Source: Fennellomyces sp. T-0311
Taxonomy: Eukaryota > Mucoromycota > Mucoromycetes > Mucorales > Lichtheimiaceae
Direction of reading: 5' to 3'
Length of the DNA stretch: 64,000 bases
NCBI GenBank assembly: GCA_025266875.1
Contig: JALLLT010000031.1
Span: 310,001 to 374,000, forward strand
Under the pieces are notes generated by a model that did not search any database, was not told the origin of the DNA, and saw only the letters and a program-made list of their open reading frames with translations. Below are positions 59,581 to 64,000 of this stretch, in pieces; within the stretch, counting starts at the first letter, position 1; each line of letters begins with the position of its first letter. The position numbers were made by a program, and so were the translations under genes.

Positions 59581-62500
59581 TCAACAATATCTCTCCATTG
59601 CACGTAACAATCGATACATCACCAAAGCTATCTCGCTCGAATATTTACACAGCAGCTCCCCGTCATCAATGTCGTCGCTGCTCTCCATGGCTAGCGACCG
59701 CTGTAGTTGATCACCTTGTTCGTCCAAGGACTGGCTCGCGGCCAAAAACGCTCGCGTTGCTTCTAGGAACGATGTCTGTTTATGATCAATTTCGAGCTGT
59801 ATTACTTCTTGTTGCTGTTCATGCGTGAGCCGCAAATAGAGCACCAAAAGATCGCCGTAGATCACGTTGTGTTCTCCTTGATCCAGTTTTCTAAACCATT
59901 GAAAGTTCTTAGCCGATCCGAGAATGATGAGCACAGCCGATCTATAATGAATTAACCGCTCCTGTAATGCTGCAAACAGTTCGAACAGGGCTTCACTAAT
60001 GCGGTGCACTGTTACTAGACCTCCTGATACAGTGCTGCCAAGAATTGGTATAATATGGCTGGATGGATCCCCGACCCATGATAGCACATGGGATGCAGTA
60101 ATATTTGCATGACTGGTCGCGCCCAGCAGGTTCTGTGGTAACAGTGATCCCAATGTAGGTCGTATAATGATATCGGGATAATGGAAGGAAAATAACGATA
60201 ACAAGCGTTGTTCGAATGACCGATCATCTGTCATAATTGCTGTTAACAGGAGGATCAGACGCACTTCAATAGGTATTACCTGGATCATCACGGAGAGCGA
60301 CAAGTCCTCCGGATTGGCAAGATCCGACTGCAATTTGGTTGTCTAGGAAGATTGAATGGTGTACCGTTCGTGCAGTCGTGTCACTTGAAATAAATGAGTA
60401 TTGCATTTCTATTTTACAATCCCGATTCCAGCTTCACCTTTTCCAAAAGTCTAGTTTCTGTTCCTCTTCATTGTACGTGTAGAAAGTTATTGAATCATTT
60501 TGACAGGTCACGCAAATCTTGTCGCCATCCACATGGATTGAAGTGACCAGAAAGCGGAGGGCCTTTCTTGTTATTTCTACCAGCCTATGGAAGGCATTAC
60601 AAACGTCAGTAGGTGGTCATCAGAACATCTAAGAGTGTAAAATACGTACTTTCCCTGTCCTGGATCCAATTGGTACAAATGGAGCACTGATCCAGCTGAG
60701 AACAAAAGTCTATGTATAAAGGTGCCCTGCTTAGCATTGTCAAGTACTTCCACAAGTTTCCATCTGTCTTTACCCTGCTGGATGGGGACATATAGCAAAG
60801 ATCCCCCCAGGAAAATGTTCTTGGTTCCATACTGGCCGTAGTGTATAGCAGCTAAGTCCTTCAGAAGGTGTTGTGATCGTAGGAGAGGGCGTGTCAGTAG
60901 AAGCACTGCGGTCCGTGGATTTTAGACGATAAAGTATCAGCACTCCTCGCTCGGTCCCTATCTTTCGTATCCTCGAGCGGGTGCTCATACTCGTCTGCCC
61001 AATCCCTAGACACAAATACCGATAATCCCGCCCTCGATGACGAACCGTCCACTCTGAGAAATCTCATTGTAAATATTCGATGGCTTCGCTTCCTGTTAGA
61101 TAATACCTGTCATACAAAGGATTTCATCCGTGTATCCGAAATCCTTATGAGAAAGCATTATTTTATCTCTTGTCTTTGAGCCGCTACTAATAAAACATAA
61201 AAGGAAGTTAGTCTGCCAATTATGACCAGTAATACATAATACACACACCTTGACAGATCAACAAGTCGTAGTGTGCTTTTTACTGAACTATCTTTCAAAG
61301 CGGTGGTTACTACAAAAGCGCAGTTTGAAGCTTTATCGTAAAGTATTTTGCTAGGCGTCTAGAAAGTTAGTTAGCTTTGTAAACATCTAAATGCTTGTAA
61401 TTAGTACACAAGGCTACCTCTCCAATAGATATTTTTCGCGTGCCTATAGTGCATTTGGATGACAATTTCAATATATGAAAAAACCCGTCTGCAACAACAC
61501 CCAGTGCCTGTATAGTGTTGTCCCTGTCCAATGTGAAGGATACCATTGACTCGACTGACGACGAAAAATTTGGTAATAGCACTGGCTCAATTTCGAGAAG
61601 CTGTGGGCAGATGTTGCTGTATCGTATTCGCCATAAACGATCGGATAGTGCAAGGATAGAGTCACTTGTAGCGCTGCCTTTATCAAATTGAACTGCACAG
61701 GTGCCCAATCTCAGAACAGCAGGAGGGACGTCATAGAGTAATCTTTGATCACCTTCTACTGCCATCCGAAAGCTCAGTATAGTGCCTTGACGCAATCCCA
61801 GTAACAAAAAGCGTTGCGGTTCATATTTGAGCTCTGGTGTCGCGTCTGCGGTGAGGATAGTGGCTGAATGTAAGACGGCGCAGAATTCCGACTCCATGAT
61901 TTGCTCCAAGTTCTTTTCATAAAGCAACTGAATTTTCGTTGCTTCTACTCCATATATAAGTAGTGATGGGTTGTAGGTGCCCACTATCAACATTGGCCCA
62001 GTGGAGGATGTAGACCTGTAGCTTTCTGGTCAGCGATTTTGCTTTTGCAAATCCTATGCAATATCTTTACTTACGATAAATTGAAGTAATCCATGTAACT
62101 TGGCTCGGAAATAGTTACCATAGCATCTGGAACAAGACTCAACGTAATGCTAGAAGTACAAGTGAATATAAGTGTGCTGTCCTGTTCAATATCCAGTACT
62201 TAGTTTTCTGACCTTCCATTTTCATGGGCGATACACAACACCAATAAAAGATGCTCGGTGCCGTCAGAAAGACATAGCGCAATCCGACTGGAACTGTTTT
62301 TCACCTGGATGATTGTGGCCAATGTAATAACAAAATCCTTCTCAGTATTAAATGCCTTTGGTGACCATCGCTCTACGATATGGCCTACACAACAACAATT
62401 TAGTCAGTTGATTATTTTAACTAGAGAAAATAAAGCCTCTACCATCCAATACATTTCCAATCAGTAGAATTCCCTTTTGATACACTTGTACAAAAAGCAC

Positions 62501-64000
62501 ATGATTTTCTATTGGGCTGTCTTTAGCTTGTGCGGCAGCGACGACATAGCCCGTTGCGATGGTTCGCTGGCGGGCTTCGATCCCCGCCAAACCCGTTATA
62601 TCGCTCAGCTCTCCATCTACCGGCAAGATAAATACATACACAAACTGTTCAAGTTAAAGCAGATTACCTTGAACAAGCATGAGTCTTGTCTCCAATGCTG
62701 AGGATGCGACCAGCAGGTGAGCTGCGACAGATTCTGATGTTGACATTTGCGCATTCCATAACCAAGTGAAACTAACGAGTGCTAGTGTAAGACTTCTAGT
62801 TATCGGTATCGTTAATTACACCTACCCTTGCCAAGAAGATGCCGACTTGTGATATAATGATGATTGCACACCGCGCGAAACAAGTGTTAAACCCCCTTGT
62901 TTCGCCAGACCAGAGCAACAGACGATGGTACTTTGCTCATCCATCATAGCCGACGCAACGCGCGAATCGATAATGGGTGCCCGGTTGATGAATGTTTGAA
63001 GCGTAAAGTTTAGATTCATTGTATATTCTGAACGATCGATCTATTGCATATGCCCATTAGAACACATAGTAGCCATCTCCTTTAACTTACCACAGTTATC
63101 TGACTATCCGCGCCTTCTCCCGAGTAAAGTAGCACATCCGCAAGGTACGGCTCGCGCTCACCCACTTCGTCCTCCACCACCATAGAGCCTAGGATACACA
63201 TGGCCGGTGCTACAGGGTTTATGGGATCCAGAACCTTCCATCTGATCTCCCGATTTGAAGGAAATAGCATTTTATAAAGTGATCCATCATCTGCACCGAG
63301 ATAAATATAGGGACTTGATGAATCATCAAGACAGTGAGCATATGCGGTGAAGAGTGGACCTAGTATACTATTAACATTTGGCCATTGACTCGTTCAATGT
63401 AATCCTTACATTTAACTTCACCAAAGGGACGCTCAATAGGACATGTTGGATACAGCATATTACCGCAAGCAATGTCATCCGTGGTAATAATGCCTGCTTC
63501 GTATTCCTGCTAAACCGTTGGTATACAGTAGCACTTTTGTCTGGTAGAAAATCAGGTTTACCGTCAGGAGTACTAGGGCTTCTGGATGGTGTCTGAGAGG
63601 GATCAATAGAATAGGTATCGGAGTACCTCCAGAGACAGTATTATTATACTTGAAGCTCCCTTCGCAGTAGCTTCCACTCACTTGTATCCAATGGCAACCG
63701 CCCTATCCTCTCGATCAGAACATCATCAGGATTTGAAGCATCAACAGCATATACTATGGTTCGGCATTGATGGTCCACATCACTATTGCCAGAAATAAGT
63801 AAGATTTTACCGTTGAGCCCATTCAAATATACCTGTAAACCATCAATGCCAGTAATATGCGATCCCGAGATGATGTCTCCGTGTGCAAGAATTCCATATG
63901 CCAAATGATTCCTTCTTCAGCTACCGATCCCATCTTTGGACTCTTTAATAACTAGATCCATCCTTCCTACCATGCAACTTACTCCAATGATCGGGTTGAA
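59581..64000 (-). CDS. MMS1_N/CPSF-A family beta-propeller protein (5' part outside window)
   Basis: A multi-exon gene covers the right end. Coding segments include a 3' exon of about 250 codons (LSLFSFHYPDIIIRP, VHRISEALFELFAAL, DDGELLCKYSSEI near the stop), a central one with MLIVGTYNPSLLIYGVEATK and FLLLGLRQGTILSFRM, and 5' ones with EEGIIWHMEFLHTETSS and CRTIVYAVDASNPDD (joined by a 50-bp intron). The GTYNPSLLIY, LGLRQGTILSF and terminal DGELL patterns place it in the family of DDB1, CPSF160 and SF3B3. It is too diverged to name as one of those; it may be the less-studied fungal branch. Such proteins are protein-interaction platforms for RNA processing, splicing or CUL4 ligases. Not all exon borders were fixed. 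Confidence 0.75.

Noticed and set aside
62565..62595. tRNA T-arm-like hairpin (GCGGGCTTCGATCCCCGC)
   Set aside because: The loop has one base too many, no anticodon or acceptor arm surrounds it, and the segment is coding for the CPSF-A-type protein on the minus strand.

Overview
The window is nuclear DNA of a filamentous, early-diverging fungus. Nearly every gene is cut by many short GT-AG introns (mostly 47-90 bp, with CTAAC/CTAAT-like branch sites). The gene set (complex I subunit NDUFS6, PEX16, PFA4-type DHHC enzyme, GT62 mannosyltransferase, GRDP/DUF1399 proteins, P450s) suits a mucoralean-type fungus; that placement is inference from gene content and intron style, not a phylogeny. Exon models were made by hand from reading frame, splice consensus and family knowledge.

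Layout. 1-3794: a coiled-coil protein cut by the left edge and an F-box protein, both minus. 5060-11196: two tandem plus-strand GRDP genes (DUF1399, CxxC cluster, Gly/Cys tail), each modelled at exactly 637 aa with matching exons including a 5-nt microexon. 11738-15365: ribosomal protein eL31, a 78-aa single-span membrane protein and splicing factor PRP4. 15366-20821: about 5.4 kb without an intact gene, holding a 119-bp MITE-like foldback and a relic of one GRDP exon. 20822-36487: dense housekeeping block: triple-RRM protein, an intronless unknown, COQ9, eL18, TLG2 syntaxin, GH27 glycosidase, TOM70, ISU-type Fe-S scaffold, SLC35F6-like transporter and a SAS4-like protein.

37508-47001: GT62 mannosyltransferase, PEX16, UPS/PRELI lipid-transfer protein, a small two-exon gene, PFA4-like palmitoyltransferase and a peroxisomal (C-terminal AKL) acyl-CoA ligase. 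47260-58877: accessory stretch with a SWIM-finger relic, two paralogous cytochrome P450 genes, an inverted repeat of about 277 bp between them and degenerate sequence. 58878-64000: NDUFS6 and, convergent to it, a large MMS1_N/CPSF-A beta-propeller protein cut by the right edge.

Several genes serve mitochondria (TOM70, COQ9, ISU scaffold, NDUFS6, UPS) and two serve peroxisomes (PEX16, acyl-CoA ligase), but they have separate promoters and mixed strands, so no operon-like organisation is implied. The most unusual content is the GRDP pair and its splicing: a shared 5-nt exon, a GC-AG intron in one copy only, and a tandemly repeated intron-plus-exon unit in the glycine tail.
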